Below are positions 36,212 to 44,512 of a stretch of DNA of 64,000 nt, piece after piece. Every line of letters begins with the position of its first letter. Positions within the stretch are counted from its first letter, which is position 1. Source of the stretch: Actinacidiphila guanduensis (lineage in GTDB: Bacteria > Actinomycetota > Actinomycetes > Streptomycetales > Streptomycetaceae); NCBI RefSeq assembly GCF_900103985.1, contig NZ_FNIE01000010.1, positions 289,752-353,751 of the forward strand. The letters are read 5' to 3'. Position numbers and translations under genes: made by a program. The notes under the pieces are model-generated. The model made no database searches, was not told the origin of the DNA, and was given only the letters and a program-made list of their open reading frames with translations.

Positions 36212-37932
36212 CGCTTCTCCAGTTCGGCGTGCGGGAGCGGGGTGGGGGCTGGTGTCCGCGGCCCGGTGAACCACTTGCGCGCGGAGACCGCCCACCACAC
36301 GCCGGCGAACCCGAGCACGACCGCGACGGCGACCGGTGTGTAGTTGAAGGTCCTGGCGGTGATGGGGCGGACCGTCGGGAGCATGAAGAGCACGGTGATC
36401 ACCGCCGTCCAGGCCACGGCGACGCTCCCGATGATCCGGCTCCAGCGGCCCAGGTGCCAGGGTCCGCGCACGAAGGAGTCACCCTGGCGGAGCCGCAGGT
36501 ACACCGGGATGACGTAGGACAGGTAGAGGCCGATCACCGAGATCGAGGTGACGGCGGCGTAGGCGGTGCTGTTCCACAGCGCGGGCAGGCCGAGCAGCAG
36601 GGCGCCGCCGGTGCCGAGCCAGACCGCGTTGACGGGGGTCTGGGTGCGCGGGTGGATGCGGTGCCACAGCCGCGAGCCGGGCAGCGCGCCGTCGCGGGAG
36701 AAGGCGTAGATCATGCGGGAGTTGGCGGTCACCGAGGCCATCCCGCAGAAGAACTGGGCGCCGATGACGATGAGCAGCAGCACCTTGGCGCCGCGCTCGC
36801 CGATGGCGTCGATGAAGATCTGGGCCGGCGGCACGCCGGTGGCGCTGCCGAGTTCGCCGCCGTAGTTCTGGATGGCGAAGGTGATGCCGAGCAGCAGCAC
36901 CCAGCCGGCGGCCAGCGAGACGGTGATGGCGTTGACGATGCCGCGCGGGCCGCTGCGGGCCGCGTCGTGGGTCTCCTCGGTCATGTGCGCCGAGGCGTCG
37001 TAACCGGTGAGGGTGTACTGGGCGAGCAGCAGGCCGAGCATCGCCACGTAGAAGGAGTTGTGGAAGCCGGTGTTGTTGACGAAGTGGGTGAAGACGAAGG
37101 AGGCGGAGGCGTGGTGGTCGGGGACGGCGACGAGCACGCCGACGATGACCAGGACGCCGGCCAGGTGCCACCAGACGCTGACGGTGTTCAGCACCGCGAC
37201 CAGCCGGACCCCGAAGGTGTTGAGCACGCCGTGCAGGGCGAGGAGCACCGCGAAGATCTCCACGGTGTGCCCCGGGGTGGCGCTCAGGCCGAACTGCAGG
37301 TCGAGCAGGGCGTTGGTGAAGAAGGCGGCGCCGTAGTCGATGCCGGCGGTGACGGCGACCTGGCCCATGAAGTTGCACCAGCCGGTCACCCAGCTCCAGG
37401 CGGGGCCGCGGGTACGGGCCAGGCGCGCCGACCAGTAGTACAGGCCGCCCGCGGTGGGGTAGCTGGAGCAGATCTCGGCCATCGCCAGGCCCACGCACAG
37501 GGTGAACGCGCCGACCAGCGGCCAGCCCCAGGTGATCATCGCGGGGCCGCCGGTGTTCATGCCGGTGCCGTAGAGGGTCAGGCAGCCGGAGAGGATCGAG
37601 ACGATGGAGAAGGACACCGCGAAGTTGGAGAAGCCGGACAGGGAGCGGGCCAGCTCCTGGGTGTAGCCGAGTTCGCGCAGGCGGCGTTCGTCGTCGGTAA
37701 CGGGAGCGGCGCCGGGCGGAAACACCGCGGGGGAAGGGTGGTCGGCGCCGGTTCGGGGTGTGCTGCCGGCGTCCGGGGCGGGTTCTGCGGCCCGATCCGT
37801 CGCTGCTTCCGCGGCTGGCTTCGGGGCTGGTTCCGGGGCTGGTTCCGTCGCTGCTTCGGGAGTGCCGGGCAGCGGGACATGGCGGGTGGGGCCGGCGGGG
37901 TCCGGGCCGGGGCTGCGGTCTGCGGTCGTCAT
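36208..37932 (-). CDS. APC-superfamily amine/amino acid permease
   Basis: This 574-residue permease of the amino acid-choline transporter branch has about 12 membrane segments from residue 105 on. GYTQELARSLSGFSNFAVSF and SYPTAGGLYYWSARLA are typical of the branch (eukaryotic GABA permease and bacterial polyamine/ethanolamine transporters). LTGYDASAHMTEETHDAARS is the conserved loop after TM8. The first 90 residues are low-complexity Pro/Ala/Glu and are probably cytoplasmic. It is the first gene of a five-gene unit, divergent from the GntR regulator, and presumably imports the amine that the ligase then glutamylates. Confidence 0.88.
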   Translation of the reverse strand: MTTADRSPGPDPAGPTRHVPLPGTPEAATEPAPEPAPKPAAEAATDRAAEPAPDAGSTPRTGADHPSPAVFPPGAAPVTDDERRLRELGYTQELARSLSGFSNFAVSFSIVSILSGCLTLYGTGMNTGGPAMITWGWPLVGAFTLCVGLAMAEICSSYPTAGGLYYWSARLARTRGPAWSWVTGWCNFMGQVAVTAGIDYGAAFFTNALLDLQFGLSATPGHTVEIFAVLLALHGVLNTFGVRLVAVLNTVSVWWHLAGVLVIVGVLVAVPDHHASASFVFTHFVNNTGFHNSFYVAMLGLLLAQYTLTGYDASAHMTEETHDAARSGPRGIVNAITVSLAAGWVLLLGITFAIQNYGGELGSATGVPPAQIFIDAIGERGAKVLLLIVIGAQFFCGMASVTANSRMIYAFSRDGALPGSRLWHRIHPRTQTPVNAVWLGTGGALLLGLPALWNSTAYAAVTSISVIGLYLSYVIPVYLRLRQGDSFVRGPWHLGRWSRIIGSVAVAWTAVITVLFMLPTVRPITARTFNYTPVAVAVVLGFAGVWWAVSARKWFTGPRTPAPTPLPHAELEKR

Positions 37933-37975
37933 GGGCTCCCCTGGGGGTCGGGGCACGGCCTGGGGCGCGGGTGCG

Positions 37976-37999
37976 CAATGGACGACTACTCGTCCATTG
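37976..37999. promoter_or_regulatory. Perfect inverted repeat between permease and GntR genes
   Basis: CAATGGACGA (37976-37985), a 4-base spacer and TCGTCCATTG (37990-37999) form a perfect 10-bp dyad in the 143-base divergent promoter. Its size and position suit a FadR/GntR dimer controlling both directions. Confidence 0.75.
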
Positions 38000-38075
38000 G
38001 ACTGCCCAGCATGGTGGCGCCGGGCGAGTGGGGCCGTCAAGACCGCGGGCGGAGCGGCGTGGGTACGATTCCGCC

Positions 38076-38813
38076 GTGGCCACCGGTGAGTCGCGCGTGC
38101 GGCGGCCGGCCGACGCGGTGTTCCGGCCGGTCCGCGGGGGCAACGCGTTCGAGGAGACCGTCGAGCGCATCCTGCAGGCGGTCAAGCTCGGCATCTACGC
38201 GCACGGCGAGCGGCTGCCGGCCGAGCGGGACCTGTCCGCGCGGCTCGGCGTCAGCCGCGACACGCTGCGCGAGGCCGTGCGCTCGCTCCAGCGCGAGGGT
38301 TACGTGGAGTCGCGCCGCGGCCGCTACGGCGGCACGTTCGTCACCTACCGGGAGCCGCAGCCGGGGGTGGGCCGGCTGCGGCGGGCCGCGCGGGACCTGG
38401 GCGCGGGGCTGGAAGACGCGCTGGTGCACCGGATGGTGCTGGAGACGGGCGCGGCAGAGGTTGCCGCGGGGCGTGTGCTCGACGAGGCCGGGCGGGCGCA
38501 CCTGAGCGGGCGGCTCGCGGACCTGGAGGCGGCGACCCCGGGCGAGTACCGGCAACTCGACTCGCGCTTCCACCTGGCCGTGGCGGAGCTGACGGGGTCG
38601 CCGACGCTGGTGGCGGGGGTGGCCGAGGCCCGGATGCGGCTGAACGACCTGCTCAACGCGATCCCGGTGCTCGACCGCAACATCGAGCACTCCGCGGCCC
38701 AGCACCGGGCGATGGCGCAGGCGATCCTGGCGGGTGATCCGGAGGGGGCGCGGCGGGCGACGCGGGAGCACCTGGAAGCGACGGCGGCGCTGCTGCGGGC
38801 TTTCCTGGGGTGA
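38076..38813 (+). CDS. GntR/FadR-family regulator of the amine operon
   Basis: This 245-residue regulator has an N-terminal winged helix (LPAERDLSARLGVSRDTLRE) and a C-terminal FCD effector domain. The FCD metal-binding residues are visible in QLDSRFHLAVAEL, EHSAAQHRAMAQAI and ATREHLEATA. It starts at GTG 38076 with little Shine-Dalgarno sequence. It is divergent from the permease-led operon, with a perfect inverted repeat in between, so it most likely represses that operon and itself until the amine or a glutamylated intermediate binds. EpuRI of the S. coelicolor ethanolamine system is a possible functional parallel, not established here. Confidence 0.87.
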   Translation: MATGESRVRRPADAVFRPVRGGNAFEETVERILQAVKLGIYAHGERLPAERDLSARLGVSRDTLREAVRSLQREGYVESRRGRYGGTFVTYREPQPGVGRLRRAARDLGAGLEDALVHRMVLETGAAEVAAGRVLDEAGRAHLSGRLADLEAATPGEYRQLDSRFHLAVAELTGSPTLVAGVAEARMRLNDLLNAIPVLDRNIEHSAAQHRAMAQAILAGDPEGARRATREHLEATAALLRAFLG

Positions 38814-38823
38814 GGCCCCGTCG

Positions 38824-38946
38824 GGGGTGACTGCCCGGGGTGGCTGCCCGGGGTGGCTGCCCGGTTGAGGCCCTGCCCGGGGTGACTGTCCGGGCGACGC
38901 CCTGTCCGAGGTGGCTGTCCAGGGTGGCTGTCCGGGGTGAGGCCCG
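38824..38946. repeat. Imperfect 13-bp tandem repeats downstream of the GntR gene
   Basis: Units of the type GGGGTGRCTGYCC follow each other about six times, interrupted by variants such as GAGGCCCTGCCC. They start 10 bases after the regulator stop in a convergent gap. A 12-mer, GGCGCCGCGGTG, also occurs twice at 39007 and 39037. No coding explanation is seen. Confidence 0.65.
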
Positions 38947-39058
38947 CTGGGCGGAGATGTCGGGTGCGGTGCGGGCCTCCGGGTCCGGCGGCGGCGCCAG
39001 AGGCCCGGCGCCGCGGTGTCCTGCGGCTTTCGGCTCGGCGCCGCGGTGCCCCTGCCGC

Positions 39059-40057
39059 TCAGGCCAGCGTGCTGACCAGGACCGCCTTGATCGTGTGCAT
39101 CCGGTTCTCGGCCTGGTCGAAGACGACCGAGCGCTCGGACTCGAAGACCTCGTCGGAGACCTCCAGGTGGTCCAGCCCGTGGCGGGCGTGGATCTCCCGG
39201 CCGACGGCGGTGCCGAGGTCGTGGAAGGCGGGCAGGCAGTGCAGGAAGGTGGCCTGCGGGTTGCCGGTGGCGCGCATCACCTCGGCGGTGACGGCGTACG
39301 GCTTGAGCAGGGTGATCCGCTCGTCCCACACCTCCTTGGGCTCGCCCATGGAGACCCACACGTCGGTGTGCACGTGGTCGGCGCCGCGCACCCCTTCCTC
39401 GACGTCCTCGGTGAGGGTGATCCGCGCGCCGGTGCGGGCCGCCAGCTCGCGGGCCTGCCCGACGACGTCGGTGTGCGGCCACATCGCGCGAGGGGCGGCG
39501 ATCCGCACGTCCATGCCGAGCAGGGCGCCGGTGACGAGCAGGGAGTTGCCCATGTTGTAGCGGGCGTCGCCGAGGTAGGCGTAGGAGATCTCGGCGAGCG
39601 GCTTGGGGTTGTGCTCGGTCATGGTGAGCACGTCGGCGAGCATCTGCGTGGGGTGCCACTCGTCGGTGAGACCGTTCCAGACGGGCACGCCCGCGTAGGC
39701 GGCCAGCTCCTCCACGACGGCCTGGCCGTGGCCGCGGTACTGGATGCCGTCGAACATCCGGCCGAGCACGCGGGCGGTGTCCTTGATCGACTCCTTGTGG
39801 CCGATCTGCGAGCCGGAGGGGTCGAGGTAGGTGGTGGAGGCGCCCTGGTCGGCGGCGGCGACCTCGAAGGCGGAGCGGGTACGCGTGGAGGTCTTCTCGA
39901 AGACCAGGGCGATGTTCCGGCCGCGCAGCCGCTGCTGCTCGGTGCCCGCCTTCTTGGCCGACTTCAGCTCCGCGGCGAACTCCACGAGGTGGCGGAACTC
40001 CTCGGGCGTGAAGTCCAGCTCCTTGAGGAAGTGCCGGCCCTTGAGGTCGACGGGCAT
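39059..40057 (-). CDS. argF: Ornithine carbamoyltransferase
   Basis: OTC interconverts ornithine plus carbamoyl phosphate with citrulline. The 332-residue protein has the carbamoyl-phosphate motif FEKTSTRTRSAFEV, HPTQMLADVLT, the ornithine loop DVWVSMGEP and the catalytic FLHCLPAFHD. ATG 40057 has AGGAG 8 bases upstream. It lies 73 bases downstream of arginine deiminase on the same strand, so a catabolic role (arcB, making carbamoyl phosphate from citrulline) is as likely as a biosynthetic one. An AT-rich ARG-box-like element lies between the two. Confidence 0.94.
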   Translation of the reverse strand: MPVDLKGRHFLKELDFTPEEFRHLVEFAAELKSAKKAGTEQQRLRGRNIALVFEKTSTRTRSAFEVAAADQGASTTYLDPSGSQIGHKESIKDTARVLGRMFDGIQYRGHGQAVVEELAAYAGVPVWNGLTDEWHPTQMLADVLTMTEHNPKPLAEISYAYLGDARYNMGNSLLVTGALLGMDVRIAAPRAMWPHTDVVGQARELAARTGARITLTEDVEEGVRGADHVHTDVWVSMGEPKEVWDERITLLKPYAVTAEVMRATGNPQATFLHCLPAFHDLGTAVGREIHARHGLDHLEVSDEVFESERSVVFDQAENRMHTIKAVLVSTLA

Positions 40058-40095
40058 GCGGGGGCTCCTAGGTCGGGCGGGCGGAACGGTGGAAC

Positions 40096-40124
40096 TCTAT
40101 ACGATGAATAGCATTCTTATACAG
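40096..40124. promoter_or_regulatory. ARG-box-like AT-rich element between arcA and argF
   Basis: The + strand contains TATACGATGAATAGCATTC and then TTATACA, with the dyad TGAAT/ATTC. This resembles the ArgR half-site TGAAT-N4-ATTCA but with a 3-base centre. It is the most AT-rich stretch in the region and lies 40-65 bases before the argF start, so it may combine a promoter and an arginine-responsive operator. Confidence 0.45.
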
Positions 40125-40130
40125 CCCCTC

Positions 40131-41354
40131 TCAGACGGGGTCCCGCTCGATCGGGCAGCTCATGCAGCGCGGTCCGCCGCGGCCGCGGCCCAGCTCGCTG
40201 CCGGGGATCTCGATCACCTCGATGCCGCGCTTGCGCAGGTAGGTGTTGGTGGTGGCGTTGCGCTCGTAGGCCAGCACCATGCCGGGCTCGACCGCGAGCA
40301 CGTTGCACCCGTCGTCCCACTGCTCGCGCTCGGCGGCGTGCACGTCCTGGGTGGCGGTGAGCACGGTGACGGTGTCCAGGCCGAGCGCGGCGGCGATGGC
40401 CCGGTGCATGTGCTCGGGCGGGTGGTCGGTGACCTTCAGCTCGCCCGCCTCGCCACCGGGCTCGATCGTGTACGAGCGCAGCATGCCCAGGCCCGCGTAC
40501 TGGGTGAAGGTGTCGCCGTCGACCATCGTCATCACCGTGTCCAGGTGCATGAAGGCGCGGCCCTTGGGCATGTCGAGGGCGACGATGGTGCGGGCCGAGC
40601 CGGTGGTGAACATCCGCCGGGCCAGCATCTCCACGGCCTGCGGGGTGGTGCGCTCGCTCATGCCGATGAGCACGGCGCCGCGGCCGAGCACCAGCACGTC
40701 GCCGCCCTCGATCGTGGACGGATAGGCGCTCTGGCCCTCGGACCACACGTGGAAGCCGCCGCCGGCGAAGAGCGGGTGGTGCCGGTAGATCGCCTCGAAG
40801 TGCACGGTCTCGCGCTGCCGGGCGGGCCAACGCATCGCGTTGATGCTCACCCCGTCGTAGACCCAGGCGGAGGTGTCGCGGGTGAACAGGTGGTTGGGCA
40901 GCGGGTTGAGCAGGAAGTCGTCCAGGTCCATGGCGTGGAAGAGGACGGAGACCGGCTCGGCGAAGCGGGCCAGGAACTCGCGCTTGGTCATGCCGCCGAC
41001 GAGTGCCTCGGCCAGGTCGGCGGCGGGCATGCCCTCGAACGCCTCGCGCAGCGGGTCGGTGGCCAGCGGGCCGTACTGCTTCTCGTCGAAGACGCGGTCG
41101 AGCACCAGGTTCCGGGCGGCGGGCAGTTCCAGGGACTCGCGCAACAGGTCGCCGAAGAGGTGCACCTCGACACCGCGGTCGCGCAGGACGTCGGCGAACC
41201 CGTCGTGCTCGGCGCGGGCGCGGCGCACCCAGAGCAGGTCGTCGAAGAGGAGGGCGTCCTTGTTCGTGGGGGTCAGGCGCTTCAGTTCGAGGTCGGGGCG
41301 GTGCAGGATGACGCTGCGCAGCCGCCCGGCCTCGGAGTCGACGTGGAATCCCAT
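40131..41354 (-). CDS. arcA: Arginine deiminase
   Basis: ArcA hydrolyses arginine to citrulline and ammonia, the first step of the arginine deiminase pathway. The 407-residue length is typical. Guanidine-modifying superfamily motifs are present: PNHLFTRDTSAWVYDG, STIEGGDVLVLGRG, AFMHLDTVMTMVDGD with the catalytic His, and the C-terminal nucleophile Cys in RGGPRCMSCPIER. ATG 41354 has GAAGG 9 bases upstream. It is followed by OTC, but no carbamate kinase gene is adjacent, so the ATP-yielding third step is missing locally. Confidence 0.94.
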   Translation of the reverse strand: MGFHVDSEAGRLRSVILHRPDLELKRLTPTNKDALLFDDLLWVRRARAEHDGFADVLRDRGVEVHLFGDLLRESLELPAARNLVLDRVFDEKQYGPLATDPLREAFEGMPAADLAEALVGGMTKREFLARFAEPVSVLFHAMDLDDFLLNPLPNHLFTRDTSAWVYDGVSINAMRWPARQRETVHFEAIYRHHPLFAGGGFHVWSEGQSAYPSTIEGGDVLVLGRGAVLIGMSERTTPQAVEMLARRMFTTGSARTIVALDMPKGRAFMHLDTVMTMVDGDTFTQYAGLGMLRSYTIEPGGEAGELKVTDHPPEHMHRAIAAALGLDTVTVLTATQDVHAAEREQWDDGCNVLAVEPGMVLAYERNATTNTYLRKRGIEVIEIPGSELGRGRGGPRCMSCPIERDPV

Positions 41355-41375
41355 GGAGCAGACCTTCCCCGTTTT

Positions 41376-41413
41376 CCCGCCGCCGCCACGCACGGGGGCG
41401 AAGCGGCGGCGGG
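41376..41413. terminator. GC hairpin downstream of pnkp
   Basis: CCCGCCGCC (41376-41384) pairs with GGCGGCGGG (41405-41413) around a 20-base loop in the 86-base gap between pnkp and arcA. It lacks a T-run. Confidence 0.5.
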
Positions 41414-41440
41414 GCGGCGGGGTGTGGGGCCCGCGCGGGC

Positions 41441-44400
41441 TCACAGACGGGGGTCGACCGGCTCCGACTCCAGGGCGAGGACCGCGAAGACGGCCTCGTG
41501 GACGCGCCAGAGCGGCTCGCCGGCGGCCAGCCGGTCCAGCGCTTCCAAGCCGAGGGCGTACTCGCGCAGGGCGAGCGAGCGCTTGTGGGTCAGCGCCCGG
41601 TGCCGCAGCCGCTCCAGGTGCTCGGGGCGGGTGTACTCGGGACCGTAGATGATCCGCAGGTACTCCCGGCCGCGGCACTTCACGCCCGGCTGTACCAGCC
41701 GGCCGCTCCCGGTGCGGACGATCGCGCCCAGCGGCTTGACCACCATGCCCTCTCCCCCGGAGGCGGTCAGCTCCAGCCACCAGCGGATGCCGGCGGCCAC
41801 CGACTCCTCGTCGCCGGTGTCGACCATGAGCCGGCGGGTGCCCTGGAGCAGCCCGCTGCCGTCCGCGCCGACCATGCGGTCGATGAGGGCGAGCTGCTCG
41901 TCGTGCGGGAGGGCGGCGAGGCTGCGGCCCTGGACGGCGAGCAGCTGGAAGGGTGCGAGGCAGACCCCCTCCAGCCCGTCGGTGCTCCAGCAGTAGCGCC
42001 GGTAGGCGTCGGTGAACGCGCTTGCGTCCGCGGCCCGTTCGCGCTGCCTGGCGAGCAGGCCGGAGACCTCGGTGCCGCGGGCGGCCGCCGCCTCCAGTGC
42101 CGCCAGCGCGGGCGGGAACGCGGCGCCGGCCGCCGCGCCCACCGCCGCGTACTGGGTGCGCAGCAGGCCGGACGCCTTCAGCGACCAGGGCAGCAGTTCG
42201 GCGTCGAGCAGCAGCCAGTCGGTGTCCAGCTCCGCCCACAGCCCGGCGGCGGTGACGGCGTCGCGTATCCGGGCGAGCACCTGCTCGGTGGTGGCGGGGT
42301 CGTCGAAGAAGGGGCGCCCGGTGCGGGTGTGCAGCGTCCCGGTGACGCCGGCCGAGGCGCCGAAGCGCTCCCGGGCCGCGTCCTCGTCGCGGCAGACCAG
42401 GGCGACCGCGCGCGAACCCATGTGCTTCTCCTCGCACACGACCTGCGCGACGCCGTCCTCCCGGTACGCGGCGAACGCCTCGGCCGGGTGCTCCAGGTAC
42501 CCCTCCTGGCGGGAGGTGGCGCACGGCGACATGGTCGGCGGCAGGTAGGCGAGCAGCCGCGGGTCCACCGCGAAGCGGGACATCACCTCCAGTGCCGCGG
42601 CCGCGTTCTCCTCGCGTACGGTGAGCCGGCCCATCCGCGTGGTCTCCACGGAGCGGCGGCCCGCGACGTCGGCCAGGTCCAGCGGGCGGCCGTCGGTGCC
42701 GCCGGGCACCTGCGTCGTCAGCGGCTTGACCGGCTCGTACCAGACCCGCTCGGCGGGGACGTCCACGATCTCCCGCTCGGGCCAGCGCAGCGCGGTCATC
42801 CGGCCGCCGAAGACGGCGCCGGTGTCCAGGCACAGGGTGTTGTTGATCCACGAGGCGGTGGGTACGGGGGTGTGGCCGTAGACCACGGCGGCGCTGCCGC
42901 GGTAGTCATCGGCCCACGGGTAGCGCACGGGCAGCCCGAACTCGTCGGTCTCGCCGGTGGTCTCGCCGTAGAGCGCGTGCGAGCGGACCCGGCCGGAGGT
43001 GCGGCCGTGGTACTTCTCGGGCAGCCCGGCGTGGCACACCACGAGCCGGCCGCCGTCCAGCACGTAGTGGCTGACCAGGCCGCCGATGAAGTCCGCGACC
43101 TGCTGGCGGAACCGCGGGTCCCGCTCGTCCTCGCGCGCCAGCTGCTCGACGGTCTCCGCCAGGCCGTGTGTCATCTGCACCTTGCGGCCCTTGAGATGGC
43201 GGGCGAGCTTGTTCTCGTGGTTGCCCGGCACGCACAGCGCGGTGCCGGCCGCGACCATGCCCATCACCCGGCGCAGCACGCCGGGGCTGTCGGGGCCGCG
43301 GTCGACCAGGTCGCCGAGGAACACCGCGGTACGGCCGGCCGGGTGCACGCCGTCCTCGTACCCGAGCTTGGCGAGCAGCGCCTCCAGCTCCGCGCTGCAC
43401 CCGTGGACGTCGCCGATGATGTCGAACGGCCCTGTCAGGTGCGTCAGGTCGTTGTACCGGCGCTCGGTGACGACCGTGGCGGCGTCAACCTCCGCGGTGC
43501 CGCGCAGCACGTGTACCTTGCGGAACCCCTCGCGTTCCAGGCCGCGCAGTGAACGCCGCAGCTCGCGCTGGTGCCGCTGCACCACGTGCGGCGGCATGCC
43601 GGCCCGGTCGGGGCGGGCCGCGTTGCGCTCCAGGCAGACCTGCTCCGGGACGTCGAGCACGATGGCGATCGGCAGCACGTCATGCTCGCGCGCCAGGTCG
43701 ACCAACTGGCGGCGGGCCTCCTTCTGCACGCTCGTGGCGTCGATCACCGTCCGCCGCCCGGCCGCCAGCCGCTTGCCGGCGATGTAGTGCAGCACGTCGA
43801 AGGCGTCCCGGGTGGCGCTCTGGTCGTTCTCGTCGTCACTGACCAGCCCCCGGCAGAAGTCCGACGAGATGACCTCCGTCGGCTTGAAGTGCCGCGCGGC
43901 GAACGTCGACTTGCCCGACCCCGTCGCCCCGATCAGCACCACCAGCGAAAGATCCGTAACAGCCAGCTCCCGCGCTACGGCGGTGGTGCCGAGTGCGTGC
44001 GCGGGCGCGGGTGCAGACGCGGTGGCGGGCGCGGATGCAGACGCGGTCACGGCTTCGGGTGCGGGCGCAGACGCGGTGGCTGGCTCGGTGGCAGGCGTGG
44101 TCACGGGCTCGGACGGGGACTCGGCGGCAGGTGCGGTGGCGCGCCCGACCTCGGTCCCAGCGGCGGGCGCCGGCATCGTGGCGGCATCGATCCCAGGTGC
44201 GAGCACGGGCTCGGATGCAGACGCGGGTACGGCCCCGGGCTCGGCGGCAGACGGGGCCACGGTGGCGAGCCCAGGCTCCGTCGCAGCGGCGGGCACCGGG
44301 GCGGGCGCGGGTGCTTGCACGGACTCGGCGGCAGGCGTGGTCGCGGGCTCGGGTGCGGGCGCAGACGCGGCCGTGGGCTCGGGTGCGGGCGCAGACGCGG

Positions 44401-44512
44401 CCGTGGGCTCGGGTGCGGGCGCAGACGCGGCCGTGGGCTCGGTGGCGGGCGCGGGCACGTCGGCGGTGCCCTGGGCGCGCTCGGCGCTCGGGTCCCTGCG
44501 GTGCTCGGTCAT
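41441..44512 (-). CDS. pnkp: Polynucleotide kinase-phosphatase-ligase (Pnkp) of the RNA repair system
   Basis: This 1023-residue three-domain RNA end-healing enzyme has a kinase at about 180-350 (LIGATGSGKSTFAARHF), a metallophosphatase at 355-600 (DIIGDVHGCSAELE, GDLVDRGPDSPG, CVPGNHENK) and an adenylyltransferase/ligase-like domain after 650 with the nucleotidyl lysine in VCEEKHMGSRAVAL. With Hen1 it heals and seals RNA cut by ribotoxins. Known Pnkp proteins are about 850 residues; the extra length here is an N-terminal tail of about 170 residues made of Ala/Pro/Thr/Glu, including three exact copies of a 10-residue unit (EPTAASAPAP). ATG 44512 overlaps the hen1 stop as ATGA. Only the tail looks unusual. 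Confidence 0.93.
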   Translation of the reverse strand: MTEHRRDPSAERAQGTADVPAPATEPTAASAPAPEPTAASAPAPEPTAASAPAPEPATTPAAESVQAPAPAPVPAAATEPGLATVAPSAAEPGAVPASASEPVLAPGIDAATMPAPAAGTEVGRATAPAAESPSEPVTTPATEPATASAPAPEAVTASASAPATASAPAPAHALGTTAVARELAVTDLSLVVLIGATGSGKSTFAARHFKPTEVISSDFCRGLVSDDENDQSATRDAFDVLHYIAGKRLAAGRRTVIDATSVQKEARRQLVDLAREHDVLPIAIVLDVPEQVCLERNAARPDRAGMPPHVVQRHQRELRRSLRGLEREGFRKVHVLRGTAEVDAATVVTERRYNDLTHLTGPFDIIGDVHGCSAELEALLAKLGYEDGVHPAGRTAVFLGDLVDRGPDSPGVLRRVMGMVAAGTALCVPGNHENKLARHLKGRKVQMTHGLAETVEQLAREDERDPRFRQQVADFIGGLVSHYVLDGGRLVVCHAGLPEKYHGRTSGRVRSHALYGETTGETDEFGLPVRYPWADDYRGSAAVVYGHTPVPTASWINNTLCLDTGAVFGGRMTALRWPEREIVDVPAERVWYEPVKPLTTQVPGGTDGRPLDLADVAGRRSVETTRMGRLTVREENAAAALEVMSRFAVDPRLLAYLPPTMSPCATSRQEGYLEHPAEAFAAYREDGVAQVVCEEKHMGSRAVALVCRDEDAARERFGASAGVTGTLHTRTGRPFFDDPATTEQVLARIRDAVTAAGLWAELDTDWLLLDAELLPWSLKASGLLRTQYAAVGAAAGAAFPPALAALEAAAARGTEVSGLLARQRERAADASAFTDAYRRYCWSTDGLEGVCLAPFQLLAVQGRSLAALPHDEQLALIDRMVGADGSGLLQGTRRLMVDTGDEESVAAGIRWWLELTASGGEGMVVKPLGAIVRTGSGRLVQPGVKCRGREYLRIIYGPEYTRPEHLERLRHRALTHKRSLALREYALGLEALDRLAAGEPLWRVHEAVFAVLALESEPVDPRL
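44345..44434. repeat. Three exact 30-bp tandem repeats inside pnkp
   Basis: The 30-base unit starting GGGCTCGGGTGCGGGCGCAG is present three times without a mismatch (44345, 44375, 44405), with a partial fourth after 44435. It encodes the EPTAASAPAP repeats of the Pnkp tail and is likely to vary in copy number. Confidence 0.9.

Noticed and set aside
44345..44434. Exact repeats that might suggest CRISPR
   Set aside because: The copies are contiguous without spacers, in frame, and encode a Pnkp tail.
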